From contig SJRY01000008.1 of the NCBI GenBank assembly GCA_011319805.1, forward strand, positions 1-55,836: 55,836 nucleotides of DNA, given 5' to 3'. Of this stretch, positions 32,852-45,642 are shown piece after piece. The notes beneath the pieces are model-generated. The model was not told the origin of the DNA. It searched no databases and saw only the letters and a list, made by a program, of their open reading frames with translations. Source of the DNA: Macrocybe gigantea (lineage: Eukaryota; Basidiomycota; Agaricomycetes; Agaricales; Callistosporiaceae). Made by a program: the position numbers and the translations under genes. Within the stretch, counting starts at the first letter, position 1; each line of letters starts with the position of its first letter.

Positions 32852-35800
32852 ATGGAGTACGATTCATTCGATGCAATTCTTCATTGGGTCTTCCGCTTGG
32901 TGAGCCCCGAAACCTGCACCTTCTTTCTCAAGACCGACAATCTTGCTCCTTACCATCCTATATTTCTTCTCCGCACTATTAGACCCAGCGAGATGCCTGG
33001 TTCAAGCCCACTGAGGAGAACATCTCTGCTGGTGTCTGTATACGGGTCGACACGAACGAGTACCGCACTTTTCCTTACGAAAATCCGTACTTGGCACCTT
33101 TCGAAGCTGCAGTCAAGATCTTGAATCCGTTGATAGCCGTCAAAGTGCGCACCGCTGCCGTCCATTCGGCGTTGGCGACAGTGTACGTCCCACAACCACC
33201 GCCACGCCTCAGCAGACTTCATCTTTTCCACCCATTTCCAGGGCCGACGATGCGGACGCAATTTACGTCGACAAGCACACACGTATACAGATCCTGGATT
33301 CTGTGAATTACTTAGCCAGGGCCGATAAAGAGCAGTGCGCCGCATTTATCGTACGTTATTTGATGGAGCTTGCAGCTTTTCTCGTTCTTACGAACCGCAG
33401 CGAGATGAGCGGGTTTTGGTCATTTGGGCGGACAACCTCGACCAAATCGTGCCATTCTACACCGATTTTCAAGAAAAGATGATGAAACTAGTTTGGCGTT
33501 CCCGGGCCGCCACATCTTCGTCCGTCGTGACTTCTACCACTACTTCTGTCGCTCCTTCTACTACCGCCTCTGACATCAACCTTAACGAAAAAGCCCCCAA
33601 TTCTCAGCCTCCAATCGATGTTACCGAAGTAGTCAATGCAGTGGCAAAAGAAGCGCCCCCGAAAAAGTTCTGGAATTGGAGCTGGAGACTGTCCAAGAAA
33701 CCGCCCGCCAATTCCACGCCCGCGGACGTAGAAAAGGGGGAGACTGGCAAAGAGACCCGTCCCATTCGCCTCTTCGCGCCAGTCTACGGAGGCCTCGGCC
33801 TTGCACTGTCTATTTGTGAGACACACATTTATGAAGCTCAGATTAGTTTAGCTGACATGCAACAGTCTTCATCGCCACTGGCCTCACAGTATTGCTGCAG
33901 GAATGGCGTCTCGATCATGACTACTCGAGGTTTGCTTTGCTCGTAACCGCCCCCTTTTTAGTTTGCGTATCTCTGGTAAGCTTTCTTCGATTTCCGACGT
34001 CCATAAAATTAATCATCTGTTCCAGTTCTTTTCCCTACAAATTATCATGAGCATATCCTTCATGTAAGTTTGAACGACGTTGCTTCGTCATAATGTTGAT
34101 TACTTCGACTCACACATGCAGTTTCGGTCCAATCGCCCAGTACCACGAAAATTCGCGATACTACTCTGCAAACCCACCTCAATCAAACCCAGAGGTTGAT
34201 CGTAACCTTCCACATGTGACGATCGAAATGCCGGTCTATAAAGAGAGCTTAGACGACACCATGTAAGTTGAAATCGGTTCCGCTTATAAACTGCCTTTCT
34301 CGCTAGTTAGGCCCATTGGTTCCTCTCACACGTGCTGTGATCCTATCTTGAGCATTCTTGCATTTCTTTGTCATAGTGGATTGGTAGCTTATGGTGTTTG
34401 CAGCGCACCATCCGTTTTCTCACTCAAAAAAGCCATGCAAACCTATGCGCGGCAGGGAGGAACGTCATCGATCTTTATTCACGATGATGGTTTGCAAGTG
34501 ATAAGCGAGGAAGAAAGAAAAAAACGCATTTCTTTCTACTCCGATCACAACATAGGCTGGGTTGCTAGACCACCTCATTCCGATAAACCAGACGGCTTCA
34601 AGCGTGCAGGACGTTTCAAAAAAGCTTCCAATATGAATTATGGATTGCGGGTAAGCCCCTGTTCTTCTAGGGCGTCGACGTGCCGATTGACCCCGACTAT
34701 TCGACAAGCTCTCTCTTCTTCTAGAGAAGCATATCCTTGCCCTTGAATCCCCCGGTCTGTACGTGCCTGCCCATGAAAGCGATAGTCTCGAGGAGAGGGC
34801 ATTGGAGCTTGCGATCGAGGAGATGTACGAGCAAAGTGGTCGAAAGTACCGACCTATGGCGTACAATGCTCGCTCAATGCGTATCGGCGACATCCTCCTC
34901 CTCGTCGACTCGGATACAGTTGTTCCGGAGGTAGGACAGGTGTCCATTCTCACCTGCAGTAATGATACTGAATCGCTTGTTCAGGATTGTCTCAGGGATG
35001 CTGCTCGTGAGTTGGCCGAGTGTCCAGACGTTGGCATCATCCAACACAATTCCGGTATTTTTCTCCTTTTTGTCATAATTGTCACATCCCTGAGGCCCTT
35101 TTGGTTAGATGTCAACCAGGTTGCTCACCACTTCTTCGAGAATGGAATCGCTCACTTCACCCGTCGCATTAACAAGTCTATCTCCATGGGATGTGCAAAC
35201 GGCGAAGTGGCACCATTCGTCGGCCATAATGCGTTCTTACGATGGTCCGCGATCCAAGAAGTCGCCTTCACTGACCCTGCCGATGGCCTTACGAAGATTT
35301 GGTCGGAATCCAATGTCTCTGAAGACTTTGATATGGCCTTGCGGTTGCAGGTTTGCACTTTTCGTGTCTAGTCCTTTTTGATTTTTCTCACCTTTTCTGT
35401 GATAGCTGAAAGGGTATATCATTCGATGGGCGACGTATTCGGAAGGAGGATTTAAGGAAGGTGTCTCCCTCACAGTAGATGATGAACTCAACAGGTGGCA
35501 GAAGTATTCTTACGGTATGTCTATCGCTTCTTGCTTGATGCTGCTTTACTGAACCGTTCGTTTTGGTAGGTTGCAATGAGCTCATCTTCAACCCATTGAA
35601 GGATTGGTGGCGCCTCGGACCCATCAATAAGCAACTCCGGCTCTTCCTCTGGTCCAACGCTCCTGTACATTACAAGATCAACATGATGTCGTACATGTTT
35701 TCCTACTACGGCATCGCCGCCTCCGCCCTCCTATCCCTAATAAATTACCTCTTACTCGGACTTGCACTTGACGTGGACGGCTTCTATTGGCATAGTTTTG

Positions 35801-36484
35801 AAATTTGGCTTGCCTGCATGGTGGTTTTCCCTGGCGCTGGCAATATCAGCTTCACGTTGTTGGAATACCGATTGGGCCATCGCAGTCTTCTATCGTCTTT
35901 CGTGGAGAATGTAACATGGATCCCGTTCTTGTAAGCCATTTACTTGCTTTCAGTTCAACCGTCCACCCACTCACTTTTTCTCTTCAGCACGTTCTTTTTC
36001 GGAGGTCTGAGCATCCACCTAACCACAGCCATTCTCGCCCACTTGTTCTCATACAATATTACATGGGGTGCCACTAAAAAGGTCCTTTTATTGTCATGGG
36101 TTCCCCCAATAGTGTATGCTAATTCCGAGCTCAGGAAGTGGAAAGGTCCAATTTCTGGCTCGAAGTGCCGAGGATTTGGAAACGTTATTGGTTCGCATTC
36201 ATCCTGTGCTTCTTGGCCGTTGCTGGCATGATCGTTCTCGGAACATCGGCCGTTCCTCCGGAGTGGCAGATCCTTGGGGTGTCATGGGGTGTCATACTCC
36301 CGCTGGCGTAGGTCTACTCCGACAGCGCAGTATCCCATCATTTCTGACAGACCTGTTTCAGCGTCGTAGCGGCTGGCCATATCCTGTTCCCTGTACGTGC
36401 AATCTATACACTTTGACAGCAGGGGACTGACAGATCAATTGACAGATTGTCCTCAACCCTTGGTTGATGATATTCTCTTACTAA
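32852..36484 (+). CDS. multi-pass membrane glycosyltransferase, family GT2
   Basis: Large processive-type GT2 enzyme of the cellulose/hyaluronan-synthase superfamily, likely making or modifying a surface polysaccharide at the plasma membrane. The first exon MEYDSFDAILHWVFRL is spliced to TQRDAWFKP. An N-terminal soluble part (YVDKHTRIQILDSVNYLARADKEQCAAFI) and a low-complexity linker precede two transmembrane spans around 33810-34065. The catalytic domain shows PHVTIEMPVYKESLDDTI, FIHDDGLQ, LLLVDSDTVVPED, HNAFLRW, SEDFDMALRLQ and ELNRWQKYSYG (the QxxRW-like position). Four or more C-terminal membrane helices follow (ISFTLLEYRLGH..., FFGGLSIHLTTAILAHL, FILCFLAVAGMIVLG), ending IVLNPWLMIFSY before TAA at 36484. 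Some fifteen introns all join in frame. The product sugar polymer is unknown; fungal homologues are often named only glycosyltransferase family 2. Confidence 0.93.
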
Positions 36485-37207
36485 ATCCGATTCCGAAACG
36501 GCACTTTGCCAAATTGCATTCTTCATGCTCACCCCCATTCATTGATCGACGCTTCATACAATCGTTTACGGACACTAACTCTTATTCGCTCTTTTCTGTT
36601 CGGGAAGTTGTGCGACAACAAACCTGCCGTCATTCGGTTCTACGACAGACTTTCTAAGCTATTGTACATGACAGAACTATTTACCAACACGGATAATGAC
36701 TCGTTCTCCACATAATTAATTATATTTTTCGTGCACATTCGCTACATTGTGGAACTCAGTGGTCTTTGAACATTATTTTCATTATTCAGGAAAGCTAAAG
36801 ATGAGCCAACTTGACGACATCGCGCCAACGTTGACAGAACCAGGCGGCAATGTAAAAATCAACAAGAGCTATGCCGTCACTGATATGTACTGTGGTAGCG
36901 CTTTAATGCCCGAGGGACCTCGCCTGAAGGTCTTCTCTCGCTGCAACGATTGCCAATTCCGACGATGGCTGTCCTATCCATTGCTTCCCGAGTCATCTCA
37001 AGGCCCAAAGTAACGTAAGTCCGAAAGCAACCTATATTCAAAACCTAGTAAAGTCGTGATGGAACAAAAGGAACAACCATAATTATGGAGTTAAAGGAGC
37101 GTAAGAAGTCCATGGTACGTAGCTCAGTCCATCCTAGCAAGGCCAAGAGCTGAAAGCTAGTGACAGAGAAAACTGCGTAAAGTAACGTCCGAAGCATGGG
37201 AAAGTAT
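36485..37207. other. intergenic, convergent 3' ends
   Basis: Between the stops of GT2 (+) and the copper radical oxidase (-). An 88-codon plus-strand open frame (36747-37013) has no recognised domain and is not called. Confidence 0.55.
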
Positions 37208-40200
37208 TTATGAGCCGGGAGGGTGGAATCCGGGAAGGTCCGGCCAGCTTCCTAGGCCTGCTGGATCACCACCAATGCGGACCCATCGAGAGTGAGAGGG
37301 TGTGGGCCCGTCCAGGATGAACAACTGGTGCCAGCCCGGGGGTGATATACCAGAATGAGGAGGTGCAGTAATCGTGCAAGTGGTTCCGGAGCAGCTGAAT
37401 TCAGGGAAAATGGTCCTCGAACCCATAGAGTTTCCGTGGGTGCTTGAAACGGCTGCATTTCCCAGTCAGCATACATTCAGTCCCTGAAACTGCGAAGGAC
37501 ATACCAGCAAGAAGAGAGACCTTCATTCCTGCAGTCGTGCCTTGGAAAAGCTTGACGTTGTCAATGGTGTATGTTCCGCCGTAGGCCCAATCGGTGTCTG
37601 AGATGTTGAATTCAGGTTGACGGAAGCCTTGGTTCAAGTAAGGAGGAATGTAGACCTGCAGTCCAAGTCAGCCAGCGAATATCGAGAGCCAAGACAAATA
37701 CGCACCTCAATACGGAACTCTTCCGGGTATTTGGGCGTCCCGTCAGCATTGTCAGTCTGAGGATCGGAGCCAGAAACCAGGACTCGTCCGTCGGGCAGAA
37801 GGATAGCTTCAGAATGGTACATGCGGGCGACGATCGTGGAGTTCAGAATGGAAATACGCTGATTGAGTGGCTGCGCCGGGTCATAAAGAAGAGCGGTGAA
37901 GTTGGGATCGTCACCGAGACCGAAGCCGGCGACACCAAGTTTCGCCCCGTTCAAGATCATGAATGTTCCATCCGGAAGGGCGACCATGCATGGCATAACG
38001 CGCCTCGATGGCTACATAATTATGAGAATGGCATTAAGGCATGATATTTGAAATGAGGCGAACCATGCGTTCAAGGGTCCAGGTGGCATTGGCTTCTTCA
38101 GGAGCGATCGAAACACAATTGTCAACGGGGAAGTTGGCACCTTCGCCTCCACCACCGCAAATCAGAACGCGAAGCGGATCGGTGTAGGGGGCGTATTGTG
38201 GGAAGAGCATTGCGGCACCTATTTCAACCGTGTGAGCATTGACCCGCGTGGAGGCAGATGATATGGTGCGGACCTTCAAGAGGGTATGTGCGACCGGCGA
38301 GGACTGGATGGGGTAAGCTACAGAATCCTTCCGATTTGTGTATGTATGTTGAAATACTCACAGTTAGTCACAGTACCAGGGATGTTCGGCAACTCTGTGA
38401 CGGTCGTGAACTTGTCGGGTTCAAGGATCCGAGCCTCGTTCCAGTGGCCTGGGCGCAGCACTCTTAGAGAGGTGCAGACTATGTCTTTGAAAACTTGCTC
38501 ACCGACAAAAATGTTCTTGCTAGGCAGAACAAAGACAAACGGGTACAGGTTGTTCGGATCCGTTCTCCTAAGCCAATCCAGTTCGACAACAGTATCACCA
38601 CCAGGCGGTTTGGGCAGAATCTCCAAGTTGGGTTGCGGTTTGTCATTGCTTCCGATTTCTCCACCAATAACCAGAACGGAACCGTTGGCCAACATGGCGG
38701 CGGTGGGATACCATCGACCACGCTGTGCATGACAAGGAATAAGATTCAGATCAAGGAGGTTTTTCAAAGGACACCAATATCAACGAACCTGGAGCTTGAG
38801 CTGGTTGAAGTCCTCTTCCCAATCATTGGTTCCGTTGACACCAGAAGACCCATCAGGAGTATAGAAGCGAACGCCGAAAGTTGAATCGAGGGACCATCCG
38901 CCAACGTCTATCTGTCGGCCGCCCTTATCGGGGAGAATGACGCTGCCGGCGCAGAAGACGTCCGTCTTGACATGCATCTCGCGCCATGTTTTGTAGAAGT
39001 CGTTCGTCAGAGTCAGATCCAGTTCGTATGCGCCAGTCGAATTGGGGAAACTGTGGAAGAATCACGTCAGATTCACTGACCTGAGTGAGGATGAGGAAGG
39101 ATAGTACCCTGTGCCTGCCTTTTCGAGGAACGTTACCTTGTTGTTGATACCCAAGGTTGCGATGAGAGGAACGACGACGCTGAATAAGTAAGCGTTAGCT
39201 CCAATATCCTATATGGAAGGAGAAAATGCAAACAAACCCAGGGACTGGATGTCAACCAGCCATGTCAAAGGTTCAAAGCTCATAATGAGGCCAATAAAAG
39301 CAAGACATACCAAAGAACTAATAAAGGGACAATGCCATCAGCACAACTCATTCCGCGACAAGGGCAGAAGGGCGACATAGAAAACGTACCTCGTATCTAC
39401 CGGTGTTAGCCGGCTTGTGCCACACGTTCATGGTCTCATTCCAATAGTACAGAGTCAATCTGTCACCGGCGCCACACAGATGGAGGGGGTCCCCAGGGCA
39501 GGGCAGCGTACATTCGGACTCGGCGCCCATGGCGACATTCGCAGCCTGGACATCCTCAATATCACCGCAATCTGCAAAAGCACAGGGCAAACGCGAACAG
39601 AACATCAAAGCGATCAACCACGCGTTCTAGAATAGTAGGCACGAGCCGTCACTCACAACATTCCTCTCCGTACTATCCCAGAGGCCAGAACGAGACCACG
39701 GAAATAGAACAGGACAGACAAATTCGCATTTAGTCGAGCATATTGCGATGGCGGATGTAGCGCGCTCAAACCGCTTACCTCAGTCCCAGAAGCAGGATAG
39801 CCGAACGCAGCACACTGATTCATGCAAGCCAGGGCAGAATTGTTCCCATGCCAGATGATTTTGTTCGGAAGTGCCTTCACTCCGCCTTCAGGTTCACTGT
39901 GTACGGAACACAGTGAAAGACGAAATGTCAGGTCAAAATAAAGGACAAGGGAAAGCAAGTCTGGACTTGCCGTAGACAGCCTTGGTATACCCATTTTCCG
40001 GGAAGATCGGTCTTCATTGGTGTGGGAACCGGGAGAGCTGTGACGTTGGGGCTCGAGCTGTAGACAGAGACCCGATTCGGGCCACCACAAGCTTGTCTGA
40101 AGAAGGAAGATGAGAATGCTATGGGTTGAACAGAGACAGCGACTTACGTAGCGTTTCCAGCACAACCCATGTTACATGTCGACTCGTCTGCCTTCACCGC

Positions 40201-42049
40201 TCCAGCCACCAGCGTGGTGCCACAGTCTTGAATGGATCCAGCTGGTCAACGCGGAACTTCTCGCTAGTCAGGATGAAAGCAAAGCAACTCACAGCATTCA
40301 GCTATAGAGACACTTGGACTCAGCACAATGGAGGGAAATAAAGGACTAGACTTACTGCCATATTCAGTACCAGCGATAGTGTAGTTCTGAGCCGCACAGG
40401 CAGTGATGCAGGATTGGATCGTGTTTTGCGCGTTCGGCGCGACGTCCCCGGTCAAAATTCGGCCATTTGCATTGTCCCTGATTGCAACAGACATCAACAA
40501 CGGGGCCTATCTGCCATCACTGACGGCGAAGAACCACTCACACCCAGCAGGCGTTGTATGTCCAATTGCCTGGGAGTCCCGAGGTGACGGGGAACACGGG
40601 CGAGCCATTGTTTCCCCCGCCCCCGCCTCCGCCAGTCTGGGGTGGGAGGTCCGTCCCGGTGTAGTTGTAGACATTCAGCCTATTGGGGCCGCCGCAGAAC
40701 TCGGAGCTATTTCCAGCGCAAAGCATGTTGCATTCCGCGGCGGACGCGGGTGCACCTCCGTTGCCGAGCGCGTTTCCGCAATCTATGAGGTGTCCGATGT
40801 AAATGAAGCTTTAAGCTTTGAAATGAAGGCACGGAGGCACGTACAGCATTCACTGCATTGTAAGTTAGGGTCTTCAGCGTCGGTGTGGTGGGGGGGCTTG
40901 TCAAGACAAAGGACTCACCCAGCGTATTCGGCTCCAGCCAGAGGGTATCCGGCGTTGAAGCAAGCACTTGTGCACTTGGCCTCGGTCAGATCGCCCGTGA
41001 CCGTCGCTCCGACAGGCAGAGTGCGGCCATTGCCGTTCACGTTATCACTGCAGGAGCAATGCGCGTGGCAGCAGTGGTGGTCGAAGAAAGTATAATCGCA
41101 GGATCACACGAGGAGAGAAATTTTTTAAGTTCGCATGGGATCAATGGAAGCGAGAAATGCAATCCGAAGGGAACTACGCACGTGTAGCATCCGAGGGAAA
41201 CCCAGTTTCCGATCCTTTCAGCGACGGCCGGTGGAGGGGGAGGCTGCTCGCCGCTCCAGTATAGGTTGAGTCGGCCTCCAGCGCCGCAAGTCTCGAGGGT
41301 ATTGCCGGAGCACGGCATGTTGCACTCTGATGCCGGCGCAGAGCCACCTCCATGGAGAACATTGTCACAATCTTGAAAATTTATTAGTTGTTGTTTTCGG
41401 TTTTTGTTTTATTTTTGGTCACGGAAGCATTTTAAATTTTGATGATGGACATCGGGAAGATGGACCGAGATGGAAAAGACAAACAGTTATTAGAAAAGTT
41501 TTAGGAAGCTCGGAGAAGAAGCGACTTACAACATTCGCCCTATGTCCGCGTACATTAAATTGGTCAACCTTTTCTTGCTTGGCAGACCGCCAAAGTCGCG
41601 GCCAAAACGAAAAAAGATACGTACAGAATATTCCGTGCCTGCATATACGAAGCTTTTGGAGTCGCAAAAGTTGATGCAGGACTCAGTGGTCATCGACGTG
41701 CCGCTATTGAAGCTGGCGCCTGTGAGTGTCCTGGAGCCTAGATCGTCGCTATATGTGGAATCACGTCCAATGATGATCAGCCACAATCATCGCGAAGCGA
41801 ACAGAACAAGAGCATTGGGCAACTGACATATAGCATCCCTGCGACGTCCAATTTCCTGGCAGCGCGGCGACGTTTTGCCGGCGATGGCGGATGATGTATC
41901 CGGAGGGGGTCGTGGCGTGCGATGATGCATAAGTTAGCTGGTGAACATCCTTCAGCGACGAGGAGCAGTCAACGTGAGCGGAGTAGCGAACGTACTGGAA
42001 AGAGCGTAGTGGCTAGTAAAGCCAAAGGGAGCGGAGCCAGGATAGTCAT
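37208..42049 (-). CDS. secreted copper radical oxidase (glyoxal-oxidase type) with four WSC domains
   Basis: Extracellular enzyme that oxidises aldehydes or alcohols and makes H2O2, feeding lignin-degrading peroxidases and Fenton chemistry. The ATG at 42049 opens a signal peptide ([17 protein letters not shown]). Four Cys-rich WSC carbohydrate-binding domains follow at about 41880-41260, 41205-40670, 40570-40060 and 39995-39450, each beginning GNW/GKW...GC and ending C-x-G-(A/G)-(G/P)-x-R-(L/V)-x-(V/L)-Y. The Kelch-like catalytic domain has VFCAG (likely the thioether Cys) with [15 protein letters not shown] (Tyr), [19 protein letters not shown] (axial Tyr-His), [10 protein letters not shown], and GWHQLF (His) near the end; TAA is at 37210-37208. 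The arrangement matches the cro3-5 type of Phanerochaete. One short junction at about 39390-39180 between GRYE and [10 protein letters not shown] is not fully resolved and may hold a microexon. Confidence 0.95.
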
Positions 42050-44204
42050 CCTGTTAGTGGGTCGTCTAACAGACTGGAGGTTTTCGTGATTTCGGTCTGG
42101 TTTTATAGTTCAACGTGAGATCTAATTCACGGTGGGCGTTCCCTTCCGGGTTTCCAAATCGCGCAAGAAGACGGCCCCTTTCTATTGACGAAGAAAGGAT
42201 GAGAAACAAGGGGGACGTTGGGGAAGCTTCCTCACCTATTACGTCGGTCTAGAATTGGCGGGCAATGAAGCTGGCGAAGGCTAAGCAAAGGGCTCGTCCT
42301 GGGCTAGCTCTACAAATGGACGACAGGCGACAGAAAGTTATGTCTTTTATTGTCCTCCGTCAGCGTCGCAGTCTGTTGTATCGAGATCCTTCACCGTCAA
42401 TCTGCTTCTCCGACAAACGATGCCGCATGCTTTCCGAATCAGAGAGCTTCTGCTGCGAATGTCGTGCATCAGTTTTTTTTTCCCCCGGTTCGGCCAAAGG
42501 GACGGACCCCTGAGATGTCGAACCAACGACATGACAGAAATGCTGTCGAACAGATTCGGACAGATGGAGGCGCAGAGAGAAGAACATCCTGGGACTGATA
42601 ATCACGCCACGCTATTTTAGGCCGATGATTAACGTGCGCTATCTTGGGCGAGATTCATCGCTTTCCAGGTCGTCGCTAGCAGGATCGGCGAGTGGCGTCA
42701 AGGGCAAAATGAACGCCCCCTCATCAATTCCGACACATCTCGACGAACCGTTGAGAGACGAAAGCGAACTTGGATCAAGGATGTCAGATGACGCTGTTCC
42801 CGGATCAGCAGAACAGGTACATCTGCCGTGCCGGACAGACGGCCACCAAAGAATCCCACATGGGCCACGACAACTAATTCAGGCAGGCAGTGCCTGGTTC
42901 GAACATACAATCCAAGTTGCTAAGGATCGCGGAATGTTTTCAAGAGGAGACAGTCGAGGAAAAAGAGCGGGCCGTGCAAAAGAAAACTCCGTCTCAATAG
43001 AATTTCCAGATTAGAATCCCGAAGAAAGCTTGCGTCTGCGACCGACACGCCTTGGCATCAGCCAGCAGAGGAAGATCAACAGAAATGAAAGCTCTCAGCA
43101 TTCATTGTTTACATTATAGTAAAGCGAATGAGTAGCTAGAATGGTCTGGACGGGCGTCTGAAACACAAGGACTTACAAAACTGGCAGCTTCGACTCTTTG
43201 TTAGTTCCTGGATGTCCAAAATACGGCACAAGCAAACTCGAAAGGCACTCTAGCTGCAGCTGCATCATATGGTCGCAGTGTTCTGCGACGAAGGCACGGC
43301 ATTTGATGTATAGTGTCATGCTCTGATTTGGGCTGTTGACAGTGGAAAGGCATCATACGAAGCGTACGGTGATCGGGTGTGTCAGGCTGGACAGAGTCAA
43401 CGGCAAATGGACAGCGTCTGGGAGGTAATTGAAAGCTCAAGCACGTCTGGCACAAATGCAGGGTCGGCCATTCGACAGGGGCCGGAGAACCTGTACAACT
43501 TCGCCGTCTGATCGTGTTGAAATCCGCTTGAAAGTGGGGCCAGTGATGCACGGCGGATTTGAGAGCAGGGCTGAAAAGCATATGAGCTGTAGTCCTGCAT
43601 GGTGGAGTTTCAGCGGAGGTTCAAAGATATCTGGACAGGGCTTTCAGTCCCGTCATTTCCAGTTAAAAATATTCAGGCAGCACAGGCCACGAATTCCTGT
43701 CCAAGAGCTATTTCTGCTGCATATACAAAGCGGAAAAGCCTTGAGCTAAATGCAGCGAATGATGGAGAACGGAGAGTGGGCCAGCGAGTGTGAAAACGTG
43801 ACCTCCGCTGAGGAACTTGAAAAAAAATAAATCGGCGACAAAGCTGACATAAGCGATGCAGTGTGAGTGACAACGGCGCAATTGGAGGAATAGGCTTGCA
43901 AAACCGGAGAGAAATGAGCAAGACAAGGTGCCTGGCCTACATAACAACTCAGATCGGCAGAAAATACAATGCAAAGAAGGCGCAAAGGAGGCACACAGGA
44001 GGAAAAGTCGCTGACAAATAAATAAGAGAACACGGCAGTCGGGGTTGGAAATTTCACAGCGCAATTCTCCTCCGCAAAACTACCAGCACGGTGAGCCAAC
44101 TTTAATGTCTGATCTAAAACTTTATTATTTCCTTGCTGATTGGCCTTCCTCATCGTCTTCTCCTCGTCGTCGCTCATGTCCCCCAGCCTTAAGTCCGAGA
44201 CCGC
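42050..44204. other. divergent upstream region, copper radical oxidase / WOPR
   Basis: A 2.15-kb region between two divergent genes. It contains the TATA box of the oxidase, and pyrimidine/purine-biased sequence near the WOPR start that looks like a long 5' leader. Open frames at 42625-43014 (+) and 43581-43201 (-) have no recognised domain. Confidence 0.5.
42101..42107 (-). promoter_or_regulatory. TATA box of the copper radical oxidase gene
   Basis: On the minus strand TATAAAA lies 52-58 bases before the ATG at 42049. The spacing leaves room for a start site about 25-30 bases downstream and a short 5' leader, as for strongly induced fungal secreted enzymes. Confidence 0.6.
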
Positions 44205-45642
44205 ATGTCATCGCCCCAGGCCAATGCTAATCCCACTTCCACCTGGACCGAGCCCCCATGGTGCGGCTGGATAGAGACCACCGGCGACGCCCTCCTTATC
44301 CTCGAGGCCGCCCGACGCGGTCTCATCCCGCGTGTCACCCGTCGTTTAGTTGACTCTGAGCGAAAAATGATCACTTCCGGCTCTGTCTTCGTCTTCGACG
44401 AGGACGAGAGCGGCATCAAGCGCTGGACCGACGGTTTCTTCTGGAGCCCCAGCCGCATCCTCGGCAACTTCTTGCTCTACCGAGAGACTGACAAGCGTGG
44501 ATCCGGCCATCGCGGCTCACGCTCTGACGGGTCGACCTCAGATTCGAACAACGCGGATGGCAAGGACAGGACGCTCAGTCGCCTCAAGTCCGACGTGTCG
44601 ACCAGCCCCATCGACAAGCATCGCGTGAAGACATTGATGGGCAGCCTCACCAACAGTTACAAGTTTAAACCTGATGGATTGATGAAAAAGGTGCGTCCTT
44701 TTCTTGCCCTCGCATTTCTGTTTTCACTATGAACCCCCACACCCTTCTTGCAGACTTTCTCCCTGACCATCGGGGGCGTGTCGCAACATCTCATTTCCTA
44801 CTACAAAATCGAAGACGTCGAAAACGGTCGCCTGCGGTCGCCATCGTCGCTACCTGAGCTTGCATCGCTTGACATCAGCCCAGAATACCTTGACAAGACG
44901 CACTTCAGAAACCCACCCAAAGTCGAGATAGGCGCCGATGGTCTTCCCCGATACAGAGGAGAGGCCGACGATATCGATATTCCAGACCCCCTTTCCGCAG
45001 GCCTTCCCCTTCTGACTGGCGGCCATATAGCTGAGTCTTCGAGCGCCGCGAACAGCAGGCGCGGTAAACCCCTTCGAGCCGTACCTCCCGCCGCCGGCGA
45101 CCAAGCGCCCACGACGACAGCAGAAGTCTTCTCAAGCGGACCCTTCCTCCCCGCTGAACGACCAACAGGCCGTGGTCATTGCCCAGCCGCATATCTCGTC
45201 GACACCATCCCTTGACCCTAATGCGGCACTTGCCCAGCCAGTGCCATACCCACCACCCTACGGCGTTCCCGGATACTACCAATTCCCCAGTTATCCGGCC
45301 CCACCGCACATGTATCCGCCTCCAATTTATCCCCCGCCCCCCGGAGTACCAGCGCCTCATGCCCCAGCGCCGGTCGCCCCGTATCCACCCTACCCCGCTT
45401 ATCCGGCGCTCCCTGCGCCCGAATCTGCATCTCAACCCATGCCACCATCGCAAGCACCAGCGTTCTATTCCTACCCTCCGCCGCCTGGCGCCTTCCCCCA
45501 GGGGTACGCTGGCGCTCCGTGGCCGCAGTACCATCCCCATGCTCCGCCTCCAATACCAACGCCAGGAATTGCTACCTTCAGCAATGTGGAAGCCAACAAA
45601 GAAGATGCAATCAGCGTTGACGGAAGGAGTTCAAGCACCTAA
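44205..45642 (+). CDS. WOPR (Gti1/Pac2) transcription factor
   Basis: Sequence-specific DNA-binding regulator of the Gti1/Pac2/Wor1 family, which controls morphological switching and development in fungi. WOPRa: WCGWIETTGDALLILEAARR, GLIPRVTRRLVDSER, ITSGSVFVFDEDESGIKRWTDG and FFWSPSRILGNFLLYRE. A Ser-rich linker follows, then GLMKK, a ~60-nt intron (44691-44752) and WOPRb: TFSLTIGGVSQHLISYYK. The C-terminus is a Pro/Tyr/Ala-rich low-complexity tail (PYPPPYGVPGYYQFPSYPAP and similar) ending RSSST with TAA at 45642. To reach it the frame must change near 45080-45120: a 40-nt GTACCT...CGACAG intron joins KPLRA to QKSSQADPSSP; the alternative is a single-base error. Without splicing the protein ends at 45215. 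The family usually has such disordered tails. Confidence 0.94.
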
